Origin: a virus
Virus record (IMG/VR): IMGVR_UViG_3300045976_000126
Coordinates: 1-56,225 of that record
Direction: 5' to 3' (one strand)
Length of the DNA stretch: 56,225 nt
This document shows positions 42,624-50,235 of the stretch, one piece after another. The first letter of the stretch is position 1. Each line of letters opens with the position of its first letter. The notes under the pieces are model-generated. The model was not told where the DNA came from and searched no databases. It saw only the letters and a list, made by a program, of their open reading frames with translations. The translations under genes and the position numbers were made by a program.

Positions 42624-43763
42624 TCAAGCCGACTGCCGGCCGTACTCGGCGAACGCGACCTCGATGCTCAGCGCACGGCGCTGCGCGTTCGTCGTGCCCT
42701 CGGGCAGCGTCACCACGCCCTGCGACGTCACCAGCTGTTTGCCCGGCCGGGCCGTGGCCCAGTTTCGGGCCGGGTTCACGTGCTGCATGGACCAGGTGAT
42801 CGTGGCCTTGCCGGCGGCCCCGGCATGCTGGCAGGCCATGAACACGTGGTTGGGGTTGTTGCCGGCGGCGATCAGCGCGCGGATCTCGCGCCCCGCCTGG
42901 CCGAACATGCGCCCCGACGGGTTGCTGCCGTTCTGCTCGATCGAGGCCTGCGACCAGACGTCGACCAGCTTGCGGGTCCAGCCGGTGAGCGTGTCGGCCT
43001 CGCGCGGGTCGGGCCAGCGGGTCGAGTCGAACAGCTGGGCCTCGGCCGGCTTGCGCTTGCCCTTCGGCAGCTCTTCGGGGATCAGCCAGGACGCCGAGCG
43101 GTTCGGCAGCATGGCCGGTCGGGTGGCCAGCTCGGCGGTGGGGGCGTCCTCGACGATCTCGGCCTCGATCACCTCCGGGCCGGCCGGCGGCGCGTCAGCG
43201 GCGGCGGAAGAGAGGTGGGGTTCGTCTTTCTGGTGTTCCCCTATGGAAGGTCGGGTGACACACACTGCGTTGTCGGGCTCGCTCACAACGGGGTATGTGT
43301 CACCCCCCGAGGCCTCCACAACGGGGTGTGCGTCACCCCCCGCATGGTTCGCCTTGTACCTGGCCCACCGCTCGGCCGCCTTCTTGCGGCGGTGCTCGGC
43401 GGCGGCGTCGTAGGGCAGCCAGCCCTCGGCCATCGGCAAGTCCATGTTCAGCCGGACCCGGATCGTGCCCTTGGGGCCTCGGCCGTCACGGATGATCTGC
43501 TTGGCGTCCTCGGCCTCGCGGTACAGCCGGAACACGGTGCGGCGCGTCGTGTGCATGTGCTCGGCCACGCGGTCGACGGACGGGAAGATGTTGGTGCCGT
43601 CCGGATTGGCGAAGTCGGCCAGGTAGGTGACGAACCGGCGCAGCTTCTCGCGCGCCCGTCCCCGGCCGTCGAGCAGCAAGGGGACCTGTTCCTTCCACTG
43701 CTGCACACTCAGCGAACCGGTGTCAACTTGCTGGTCTGGGCCGTTGCCCTGAGGATTGGTCAC
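42624..43763 (-). CDS. Winged-helix replication initiation-like protein
   Basis: 379 residues from GTG 43763 with GGGAG upstream. Residues about 35-105 form a winged-helix DNA-binding domain: Arg-Arg-Phe-Val-Thr-Tyr-Leu, then Ile-Phe-Pro-Ser-Val-Asp-Arg-Val-Ala-Glu-His and Thr-Arg-Arg-Thr-Val-Phe-Arg. A long disordered acidic linker (about 140-230) joins a C-terminal helical domain. Phage replication proteins of this plan bind the origin and load DnaB, which lies two genes downstream. Confidence 0.7.
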   Translation of the reverse strand: MTNPQGNGPDQQVDTGSLSVQQWKEQVPLLLDGRGRAREKLRRFVTYLADFANPDGTNIFPSVDRVAEHMHTTRRTVFRLYREAEDAKQIIRDGRGPKGTIRVRLNMDLPMAEGWLPYDAAAEHRRKKAAERWARYKANHAGGDAHPVVEASGGDTYPVVSEPDNAVCVTRPSIGEHQKDEPHLSSAAADAPPAGPEVIEAEIVEDAPTAELATRPAMLPNRSASWLIPEELPKGKRKPAEAQLFDSTRWPDPREADTLTGWTRKLVDVWSQASIEQNGSNPSGRMFGQAGREIRALIAAGNNPNHVFMACQHAGAAGKATITWSMQHVNPARNWATARPGKQLVTSQGVVTLPEGTTNAQRRALSIEVAFAEYGRQSA

Positions 43764-43799
43764 CGATAGACTCCCGTCAAGTCAAGTGGTTGTGTTCCG

Positions 43800-43834
43800 C
43801 AGCCCCGCCAATGGGTCGCCACCCGGCGGGGCTG
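43800..43834. terminator. Perfect 10-bp terminator-like hairpin
   Basis: CAGCCCCGCC (43800-43809) and GGCGGGGCTG (43825-43834), 15-nt loop, with a short T run on the plus-strand side. Separates the HNH gene from the replication protein gene. Confidence 0.65.
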
Positions 43835-43884
43835 TTTCGCGTCTGAAGTCCGATCGTAGCCGTCGACGATCGACGACAACAGAG

Positions 43885-44493
43885 CTACTGGCCGTCCGGC
43901 CGCTCGGGTTCGGGTGTCCAGCTCTTGCCGGCCATCCGCCCGTACGGGACGAGCGTGGGCAGCGGCTTCGGCATGACGTACCGGCCGACGGCGGCGTACT
44001 CGGCGCGCAGCTGCTCGGGGTCGTGGACCACATTCTCTTCCTCGGGCGTCCAGTCCACCCGCACGACGCCGTCCAGACTGCGCCGCCAGGGGACGCCGCC
44101 AACGGCGATGGGCGGTCCGATCGGGACGCGGATCTCATCCACCAGCAGCACCCACTGGCGAATGAGGGGCGACCGGGCGATCAGCACCGGTGTCAGGTCC
44201 AGCGGCGTGGTGGACAGCTTCGACACGAGCCAGCCGCGCGGGCCTGACACGCTGTGGCGGTCCGCGTGCACGCTGCCCGGGCCGCCGTTGTGCACGACCG
44301 GATCGAGCGCGAGCAGGTTCGGCAGGGTGTCGGTGTCGGACCGGTACGTGCCGCCCATGCCCTTGTTGCGCCGGTGATGGGCGTCGAAGGTGTCCGGGTC
44401 GAGTGGTCGCCCGCTGACCTCGCACACGCCGCCGCACCGGAACCACAAGGCCTCGCGCAGGACTTTCCAGTTGGGTCGTGGCCGCTTGGGCAT
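43885..44493 (-). CDS. HNH endonuclease
   Basis: 202 residues from ATG 44493, first leftward gene after the divergent region. The HNH core is near residues 20-70: Cys-Gly-Gly-Val-Cys-Glu-Val, then Asp-Ala-His-His-Arg-Arg-Asn-Lys-Gly-Met-Gly-Gly, Asn-Leu-Leu-Ala-Leu and a His-Asn-Gly. The rest is strand-rich. Free-standing HNH enzymes act in packaging or as homing nucleases; which is unclear here. Confidence 0.85.
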   Translation of the reverse strand: MPKRPRPNWKVLREALWFRCGGVCEVSGRPLDPDTFDAHHRRNKGMGGTYRSDTDTLPNLLALDPVVHNGGPGSVHADRHSVSGPRGWLVSKLSTTPLDLTPVLIARSPLIRQWVLLVDEIRVPIGPPIAVGGVPWRRSLDGVVRVDWTPEEENVVHDPEQLRAEYAAVGRYVMPKPLPTLVPYGRMAGKSWTPEPERPDGQ

Positions 44494-44497
44494 TGTG

Positions 44498-44526
44498 TTG
44501 ACTCCCCTCGGTCGGGTGGGTATGAT
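44498..44526 (+). promoter_or_regulatory. Rightward promoter P17, TTGACT-17-TATGAT
   Basis: Near-consensus sigma-70-type promoter: -35 at 44498-44503, -10 at 44521-44526, 40 nt upstream of the GTG start of the rightward operon. Probably the strongest early promoter. Confidence 0.8.
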
Positions 44527-44530
44527 CCTC

Positions 44531-44559
44531 AGTATGCGAGCACGGCGGAGGGAGGTCAA
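44531..44559 (-). promoter_or_regulatory. Leftward promoter P19, TTGACC-17-CATACT
   Basis: -35 at 44554-44559, -10 at 44531-44536. Its -10 is 5 nt from that of P17, so polymerases would compete. Would feed the HNH gene and the long leftward operon. Confidence 0.55.
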
Positions 44560-44565
44560 CACCAG

Positions 44566-45168
44566 GTGAGCACGAAGCGACCGGCCGAGAGCATCAAGAG
44601 CCCCGACCAGCTGACCGAGCAGGACAAGCTGATCTTGCGGCTGAAGAACGAAGAGGGCCTCAGCTTCCGCGAGATCGGCGAGCGGATCGGCATGACCCGG
44701 GGCGGCGTGCAGATCGCCTATCGGCGGGCCGGCGGCGAGACGAACCGGCAGTGGCCGGTCGAGAAGCCGGACGACGCCGAGCACATGGCCGAAGTGCGGG
44801 TCGCGCAGAAGGTGCTCGACGCCGCCGCCGCCCGGCTCGACGTCGTGTGCGACGAGCTTCAGCTGATCGGATCTAGCCGGCCGACGCTGGCCGCCGTCTG
44901 CCGCGAGCTGATCCGGCAGCCGCTCGACGACGAGAGCTTCCCGCAGTTGGAACAGCCGTTCACCTCGAACCCGCCCGGCGCGCTCGGGGCACCCGCCCAG
45001 ATCTTGCGGTGGCGAGACGTGTGGGGGCCGTATCGGCGGGCGCAGGCGGCGATCCACGCCCGGGGCTACTCGGTCAGTCAGGTGATCGACAAGCGGCTGG
45101 AGCAGTTCGCCCGAATCGGCACGCTGCCCGGCGTGCTGCGCCACTACCAGACAGGGGACGACGAATGA
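44566..45168 (+). CDS. Helix-turn-helix DNA-binding protein, possible early regulator
   Basis: 200 residues. GTG 44566 is chosen by GGAGG 10 nt upstream and by promoter P17; longer frames would cross the promoter. Residues about 25-55 resemble a sigma-factor region-4 type helix-turn-helix (Ser-Phe-Arg-Glu-Ile-Gly-Glu-Arg-Ile-Gly-Met, then Val-Gln-Ile-Ala-Tyr). The rest is helical without a recognised domain. As the first gene beside the paired core sites, it is the best candidate in the genome to read the repeated promoter cores. Confidence 0.7.
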   Translation: MSTKRPAESIKSPDQLTEQDKLILRLKNEEGLSFREIGERIGMTRGGVQIAYRRAGGETNRQWPVEKPDDAEHMAEVRVAQKVLDAAAARLDVVCDELQLIGSSRPTLAAVCRELIRQPLDDESFPQLEQPFTSNPPGALGAPAQILRWRDVWGPYRRAQAAIHARGYSVSQVIDKRLEQFARIGTLPGVLRHYQTGDDE

Positions 45169-46679
45169 CGGACGAGACGGGCGAACCGAAGCCCAAGCGG
45201 GTGGCCATGCAGGTTGCCCTCGAAGCCGAGCGGCTGGCCAAGCAGGCACTCGGCGAGATCGAGAACATCGGCGCGCTGGCCGAGGCCGCCGCCGAATCGG
45301 GCGGCGGTGCGCCGGTCGGCGGTGTGCTGGCCGAGTTGCGCGACGCCACGCAGAAGATCATCGACCTGATCCCCGGCAACCTGTGGGCCGGCAAGGGCGG
45401 CGCGCTGGCCACGCAGGAACAGGTGGCCGAGGTGCGCGACCAGGTGGGTGATCTGATCGACTGGCGGGCCGGCTTCCTCGGCGCGGACGGCCCCAAGGGC
45501 GTGTGGGCCGTGGCCGAGACGGTCGACACGCTGCGGAAGCACCTCGACCTGCTTGACGGGCGCGTTGACATCCTGGACGAGTGGCGAGCCGCCGAGCTCG
45601 ACCCCGACAATCTCGGTGCGCCGTCGGAGCTGGCCGAGCAGTTGGCCGAGGTGCGCGAGGAGTTGGCCGCGCTGAAGTTCCACGCGACTTCGATCGGCGG
45701 CGGCCAGTCGATGCCGGCCGCGCCGCACGTGCTCGGGCTGATCTTGCAGCTTCAGCGCGGCGTCGCCGAGATCGGCAAGGGCCGCGAGTTCAAGGCCGAG
45801 AACAGCCGTGGCGTGGTCACCCAGCAGTACAGCTTCCGTGGTGTCGACGACGCGCAGAACGCGATCGGCTCGGTACAGCGCAACATCGGCTTGATCGGCC
45901 CCCGGGTGACGGTGCTGGAAAAGGCCGTCAGCACGGAGACTGTCCAGAAGTCGGGATACGCGCAGGTCATGACCACCGTCAGCGTGACGGTGCGCTACAC
46001 CTTCCAGTCCCCGGTGGACGGCTCCGAGTGGTCCACTGAGGGCTGCGGCATGGGCCGGGACGCAGGCGACAAGGCCGAGTCGAAGGCCCTGGCCGGCGCG
46101 TTCAAGTACGCCCTGTTCCACGGCCTGAACATTCCGGTCAAGGGCGTGTTCGTCGACGCCGAGACCGAAGATCCCCGGATCGAGCACGAGATCGGGCAGG
46201 GCACGGCCGACCGTCGCGAGCAGACCGGTTACGCGCAGGACCGGATCGATCGGGACGCCGGCAGGACGTACGGCCACGGGCACGCGCCGATCGGCGTCGG
46301 CGAGCAGCGGTCGGCCAGCAAGGCATGGGACGACCCGGCCGAGCAGTACGGGGAGGCCATGGCCGCGCAGGCGTTCGATCAGGCGATGCGCAACCCGTCG
46401 CCCGAGACGATCGCGCGATCCACCGAGCTGAACGCGCAGGCCCAGCAGCAGCGGGTGGACGAGCGGCCGCCGGCCGAGCAGGCGCAGGCGGCCCTGCATG
46501 CGGCCCGTCAGGCCGCTGGCGCTGGCCAGGTCGCGGCCATCTGGAACCGGGCGCACGAGCTGCGGATCTTGTCCATGCATGTCGACGGCTCGCAGCTCGG
46601 TCAGCACCTGATCGCGGTGCTGAACACGCTGCCCGGCGGCACCGCTGTGCAGCTGCCCGGGATGGAGCACTACCGGTGA
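45165..46679 (+). CDS. erf: ERF-family single-strand annealing protein
   Basis: 504 residues from ATG 45165 in an ATGA overlap. An N-terminal coiled and helical part (about 1-170) precedes the ERF-like core: Tyr-Ser-Phe-Arg-Gly-Val-Asp-Asp, strands with Val-Thr-Val-Arg-Tyr-Thr-Phe, then Gly-Cys-Gly-Met-Gly-Arg-Asp-Ala-Gly-Asp-Lys-Ala and Ala-Phe-Lys-Tyr-Ala-Leu. The C-terminus is Gln/Ala-rich and helical. ERF proteins anneal single strands in phage recombination; a core near 200 residues is usual, so this is a long version. Confidence 0.8.
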   Translation: MTDETGEPKPKRVAMQVALEAERLAKQALGEIENIGALAEAAAESGGGAPVGGVLAELRDATQKIIDLIPGNLWAGKGGALATQEQVAEVRDQVGDLIDWRAGFLGADGPKGVWAVAETVDTLRKHLDLLDGRVDILDEWRAAELDPDNLGAPSELAEQLAEVREELAALKFHATSIGGGQSMPAAPHVLGLILQLQRGVAEIGKGREFKAENSRGVVTQQYSFRGVDDAQNAIGSVQRNIGLIGPRVTVLEKAVSTETVQKSGYAQVMTTVSVTVRYTFQSPVDGSEWSTEGCGMGRDAGDKAESKALAGAFKYALFHGLNIPVKGVFVDAETEDPRIEHEIGQGTADRREQTGYAQDRIDRDAGRTYGHGHAPIGVGEQRSASKAWDDPAEQYGEAMAAQAFDQAMRNPSPETIARSTELNAQAQQQRVDERPPAEQAQAALHAARQAAGAGQVAAIWNRAHELRILSMHVDGSQLGQHLIAVLNTLPGGTAVQLPGMEHYR

Positions 46680-47311
46680 CGGCCGCCGGATATGCCGAGC
46701 TGGTCGAAAAGGCCATGGTGAACATCCTGCACGCCGCCGGCCACACGGACGTGATCCACTGCATCCCGTCCTTCGGGCCGGTCAGTATGCAGGTGGACAA
46801 CGACGGCAAGCAGTGGGCGGTGTGCAGCTGCGGCGAGATCGAGGAGATTCCCGACGGCATCGAATCGCAGCTCAAGAGCGCCGGAGCGCCGGTCGCGGCC
46901 GATCCGGTGCAGCCGGGCCTGCCGCTGATCGACCCGTCGCAGATCGCCACGCCCGAGATGCTCGAAGCGCACCTGCTCGACGTGATTCAGCGACTGGAGA
47001 CCGGGCAGCTGTTCGAGCGTGAATGCATCGAGGCCGAGTACGAAGCGCGGATGGCCTGGGAACGCGCCAAGGCCAAGGCCATCGTGAAGGGCGGCGGGGC
47101 GGCCGACGTGCGCGAGGCGCGGGCGATCGAGGAACATGGCGACCTGCTGGACGCCTGGCGGCGGGCCGAGATGATGCGGAAGGCCACGCAGGCGGCCATG
47201 CACAACCTGCGGTCGGCACTGTCCGGCTATCAGACGGTGGCCCGCTCGGTGCTGACCACCTATCAGGCCGGCGGATCGCCCGGCCCGAACCGACAGATGG
47301 GACGTAACTGA
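46676..47311 (+). CDS. Unknown recombination-operon protein (211 residues)
   Basis: Starts at GTG 46676 in a GTGA overlap. A small N-terminal domain with Cys-Ser-Cys-Gly and a His is followed by a long helical region (about residues 90-190). Lies between ERF and SSB, so a role in DNA recombination is likely; it could be a nuclease partner, but no catalytic motif is visible. Confidence 0.6.
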   Translation: MTAAGYAELVEKAMVNILHAAGHTDVIHCIPSFGPVSMQVDNDGKQWAVCSCGEIEEIPDGIESQLKSAGAPVAADPVQPGLPLIDPSQIATPEMLEAHLLDVIQRLETGQLFERECIEAEYEARMAWERAKAKAIVKGGGAADVREARAIEEHGDLLDAWRRAEMMRKATQAAMHNLRSALSGYQTVARSVLTTYQAGGSPGPNRQMGRN

Positions 47312-47313
47312 TC

Positions 47314-47877
47314 ATGGGTGCATTGCAGGTGAGCGGCGTGTGCCGCATCGGGGCGGATCCGGAGCTGCGGTTCACGCCGAGCGGTGCGGCCGTGTGCTCG
47401 ATCCGCGCCATCTTCCAGGACCGGTACCAGGACCGACAGACCGGCGAGTGGAAGGACGGCGACGCCGTGTGGGTGTCGCTGGTCGGCTGGCGGCAGCTGG
47501 GCGAGAACATGGCCGAATCGTTCAAGAAGGGCGACGACGCCATGGTGACCGGCACGCTGGTCACGCGCGAGTATGAGACGCGCGACGGCGGCAAGGGCTA
47601 CGCGGTCGAGGTCAAGGTGCGCGAGATCGGCCCGTCGATCCGGTTCAAGGCGGCCATGTCGCAGCGCGTCGACCGGCAGCAGTACGACGGTCCGGCGGCC
47701 GGCCCGGTGGTGGACCCGTGGACGGGTGAGCCCGCCCGCCAGCAGCCGCAGGGTGGCCGGCCGCAGCAGAGCAGCACGTGGCAGGTGTCCGGTCAGCCGG
47801 TTCAGGGCCAGGGCGATCCGTGGGGTCAGCCGCCGTCGCAGGGCGGCCCCGGCTACGCCGACCGTCCGCCGTTCTGA
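47314..47877 (+). CDS. ssb: Single-stranded DNA-binding protein
   Basis: 187 residues from ATG 47314. Residues 1-110 fit an OB fold of the SSB family: Val-x-Arg-Ile-Gly-Ala-Asp-Pro-Glu-Leu-Arg-Phe-Thr, Trp-Val-Ser-Leu-Val-Gly-Trp, and Lys-Gly-Asp-x-x-Met-Val-Thr-Gly-Thr-Leu. A Gly/Gln/Pro linker ends in Pro-Pro-Phe, the tip by which SSBs recruit partners. Works with the ERF protein next door. Confidence 0.92.
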   Translation: MGALQVSGVCRIGADPELRFTPSGAAVCSIRAIFQDRYQDRQTGEWKDGDAVWVSLVGWRQLGENMAESFKKGDDAMVTGTLVTREYETRDGGKGYAVEVKVREIGPSIRFKAAMSQRVDRQQYDGPAAGPVVDPWTGEPARQQPQGGRPQQSSTWQVSGQPVQGQGDPWGQPPSQGGPGYADRPPF

Positions 47878-48074
47878 TGGCCAGGCATCGCAGGGTCGAG
47901 CCGGGGGCGTCCAACGGGCGTCACCGGCCGGCCCGCAGCCGGGACCGGATCCCGGTTGAGCTGCGGCATAGCGGCGGCGGCCACCGGGCCTCACTGGGCT
48001 GTACGGGGTGGCTGATGGTGGCCGTGTCGGTGGCCGTCCTGCTGTTCGTTGACACCCACCGTCCGAAGGCGTAG
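47877..48074 (+). CDS. Small membrane protein ending inside promoter P18 (65 residues)
   Basis: ATG 47877 overlaps the SSB stop by one base. A basic, His/Arg-rich first 40 residues precede a hydrophobic span (about 43-57). The last codons, Val-Asp-Thr-His-Arg-Pro-Lys-Ala-stop, are the promoter, and the TAG stop is the start of its -10. Confidence 0.55.
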   Translation: MARHRRVEPGASNGRHRPARSRDRIPVELRHSGGGHRASLGCTGWLMVAVSVAVLLFVDTHRPKA

Positions 48075-48077
48075 CGT
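48049..48077 (+). promoter_or_regulatory. Core-type promoter P18, TTGACA-17-TAGCGT
   Basis: -35 at 48049-48054 in GTTGACACCCACC, -10 at 48072-48077. ATG 48085 follows after 7 nt, so the transcript is probably leaderless. Only full core site in rightward orientation. Confidence 0.8.
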
Positions 48078-48084
48078 CTCTCTC

Positions 48085-48417
48085 ATGACAGCGATGATGG
48101 AACGCCCCGACCACGCCGAACAGGTCAACTACTTCGTGCAGGTCGCCCGATTCCGGGCCGAGTGGCCGGTGATCACCAACCCGTTCGACATCGACGGCTA
48201 CGACGTCACCGCGTCCCTGGTCGACCACGTGGACAACCAGGGCGAGCCGTGCCCGCTGTGCGCCGAGATCGATGCACCCATCGAGGTCACCGTGACCGGC
48301 GTCAACCCGACCACGTACGACACCGGCTCGCAGGACTGCTGCGTGCGCTGCGCGCTGGTTGCCGTCGCCGAGACGCTGTGGAGCGAGCACACGACCGTTG
48401 AGGTCGCCCGTGTCTGA
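48085..48417 (+). CDS. Cys-containing protein (110 residues)
   Basis: ATG 48085 is chosen because promoter P18 ends 7 nt upstream. Cys-Pro-Leu-Cys near residue 52 and Cys-Cys-x-x-Cys near 88 suggest a zinc site. Helix at each end. First gene of the second half of the rightward operon. Confidence 0.65.
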   Translation: MTAMMERPDHAEQVNYFVQVARFRAEWPVITNPFDIDGYDVTASLVDHVDNQGEPCPLCAEIDAPIEVTVTGVNPTTYDTGSQDCCVRCALVAVAETLWSEHTTVEVARV

Positions 48418-48670
48418 CCTCGCCGAGGTGCCCGGCTACACGCAGGCCGAGGCCGCGCTGTGCCGCTACCTCGATCAGCAGAACTTCTGGTACGGCGAGA
48501 ACGACGCCGGCCAGATCGTCGCCCTGGTGATGGGCGTCTCTCGGCCGTACGTGCAGGCCGAGGTGCTCGCCGACGCCGCCGACTACCTCGACCAGCTCGG
48601 CCTGCACGAGCTGGCAACCATTCTCGACAACGTGAGCGCCGGAATCCGGAAGGCGGTAGGCAGTGTCTGA
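48410..48670 (+). CDS. Small helical protein (86 residues)
   Basis: Starts at GTG 48410, 8 nt inside the end of the previous gene. All-helix, acidic, with a Tyr-Val-Gln-Ala-Glu-Val-Leu segment. Function unknown. Confidence 0.6.
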   Translation: MSDLAEVPGYTQAEAALCRYLDQQNFWYGENDAGQIVALVMGVSRPYVQAEVLADAADYLDQLGLHELATILDNVSAGIRKAVGSV

Positions 48671-49619
48671 CCAGAATCACCGCGTTGAGCTGAAGCCCAC
48701 CCGCCGCTGGCCAACCGCCGTGCAGGCCGCGCAGTTCGAGCACGTGGCGCAGGGTCCCGCATTCGCTGACCTGGTGCGCGGCAGGTGGGTCCCGGACGCG
48801 GCCACGCCACATGTTGTGCTGCCGAAGCTGGGAACGTACGGCCCCTCGCCGCAGCATCTCATGGTGGGGGACTGGCTAGTACAGCGAAAGAACGGTATGT
48901 GGGAACGCATGTCGCCGGCCATGTACCAGGAGCGGTACGAGCCTCCCGGCAGCGAGCCGGTGCCCCTGGACCAGCTGGTGACCACGCTGCCGGATCCGGT
49001 GCAGTTCCGCCGCCGCCTGATGGCCGCAATGCGACAGAACTACGCCGTGAAGGCAGCCGACCAGGTGGTCAACACCGTCGAGGACACCTTCGAAGTGCAG
49101 CTGTTCCTCGCGCGAGGCATCGAGCTGTGCAAGCAGTACGCGAGCACGTTCAACGCCGCCGCAACCGAGCTGGCTAAGTACCAGCGGGAGCAGCTCGAAC
49201 TGCTGCCCGGCGGCCCCGGCTCGATCACCATCCCGGACGCCGAGGGCGACGTGCGGGTGCAGCTCGACACCTCGACCACCTACAGCTTCGACGAAGAGCA
49301 GCTCGAATCGGTTGTGGCAGCCGTGCTGCTGCACCCCGACTTCCTGCTGATGGTGACCTCGGCCGTCGAGGACGCGACCGGCGAGGACGAGCAAGAGGCC
49401 GCGCTGGCCGGGCTGCTGGCCAACCTGGTCTCGGGCGTGATCGTCATGCTGCGCAGTCTCGGCAAGGTCACCGTGCAGGTGAGCAAGGTCCGCGCGTTCG
49501 CCGACAAGCTGGACCGGGACGGTGAACGCGGGCTGGCCGGGGTAGTCCGTGACAGCATCATCAAGCAGCAGACCGTCAAGGACGGTGCGAAGTTCACACG
49601 AAAGGAGCCGGTCTCGTGA
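48663..49619 (+). CDS. Unknown helical protein (318 residues)
   Basis: Starts at GTG 48663, 8 nt inside the previous gene. The first 100 residues have a beta-rich part with Trp-Leu-Val-Gln; the remainder is long helices with Gln, Ala, Val and Asp. No enzymatic motif recognised. Its place with ERF and SSB suggests a DNA-metabolism role, which is inference only. Confidence 0.6.
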   Translation: MSDQNHRVELKPTRRWPTAVQAAQFEHVAQGPAFADLVRGRWVPDAATPHVVLPKLGTYGPSPQHLMVGDWLVQRKNGMWERMSPAMYQERYEPPGSEPVPLDQLVTTLPDPVQFRRRLMAAMRQNYAVKAADQVVNTVEDTFEVQLFLARGIELCKQYASTFNAAATELAKYQREQLELLPGGPGSITIPDAEGDVRVQLDTSTTYSFDEEQLESVVAAVLLHPDFLLMVTSAVEDATGEDEQEAALAGLLANLVSGVIVMLRSLGKVTVQVSKVRAFADKLDRDGERGLAGVVRDSIIKQQTVKDGAKFTRKEPVS

Positions 49620-49987
49620 CCGAGCCACAGGAGCGGGAGCCCGAGCCGCAGTCGCAGCCCTTGCAGTCCAACACGGACGTGCAGCCGACGCCGGACGACA
49701 CGCGCAAGGCGTGGGAGCGCGAGCACGACGAGCAGTTGGCGCGGCAGCAGCGCATGGACGACGAGATCGCGGCGGCCGGCGACCCGCAGAACGTCGGCAG
49801 CGACGGTGAGCCGCACTTCCTCAAGATGATCCCCAAGGAAGGCGTCGACGCGTCCGAGGGCGACCACGACCCGGATGATTTCGACTACGTGTGCGGCAGC
49901 GACGGCCAGCCGTGGCCGTGCCCCGAGGCGCAGGAGATCGAGCGCAAGCAGGCCGAGGCGCGCGGCGAGCAGCCGGCGGCGAGTTAG
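49616..49987 (+). CDS. Acidic disordered protein (123 residues)
   Basis: Starts at GTG 49616 in a GTGA overlap. Rich in Glu, Asp, Gln and Pro, mostly without predicted structure; one short Cys-Gly-x-Asp ... Cys-Pro segment near residue 92. Function unknown. Confidence 0.6.
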   Translation: MTEPQEREPEPQSQPLQSNTDVQPTPDDTRKAWEREHDEQLARQQRMDDEIAAAGDPQNVGSDGEPHFLKMIPKEGVDASEGDHDPDDFDYVCGSDGQPWPCPEAQEIERKQAEARGEQPAAS

Positions 49988-49989
49988 CA

Positions 49990-50235
49990 GTGAGCGGCGA
50001 GCAGCTGGACCGCGTCGGCCGCTCGATCCTGCGGGCGGCCATGCTGGTCCGGCTGCTCGACAGCGACCGCAGGCCGGCCACCGTGGAACAGGTGGTGGCC
50101 GGCCTGCAAATCGAGCTGTCCCTGCTGCGCGACACGGTGTGGATCATGCTTGCCGATGCGGGCCTGCCCGAACCGGCCGCCCCCGTGTTGACGCCACGCC
50201 ACCTTCCGCCGGCCGCGCCCGAGGCCCTGTTCTAG
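49990..50235 (+). CDS. Small helical protein ending the rightward operon (81 residues)
   Basis: Starts at GTG 49990, 2 nt after the previous stop. Helical with a Leu-rich centre resembling a small winged-helix or adaptor. Its TAG stop overlaps the TAG of the convergent leftward gene in TCTAGTCGA, so the two operons meet with no space for a terminator. Confidence 0.65.
   Translation: MSGEQLDRVGRSILRAAMLVRLLDSDRRPATVEQVVAGLQIELSLLRDTVWIMLADAGLPEPAAPVLTPRHLPPAAPEALF

Larger units (their letters stand above)
44494..44565. promoter_or_regulatory. Divergent control region with two facing core sites
   Basis: GTGTTGAC (44495-44502) and GTCAACAC (44555-44562) face each other across 52 nt. Each is the -35 of one promoter (P17 rightward, P19 leftward). 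It is the only place where transcription diverges on the circle. Confidence 0.75.

Noticed and set aside
43720-43730. TTGACACC near the start of the replication-protein gene
   Set aside because: It is coding sequence with no -10 at 16-18 bp.
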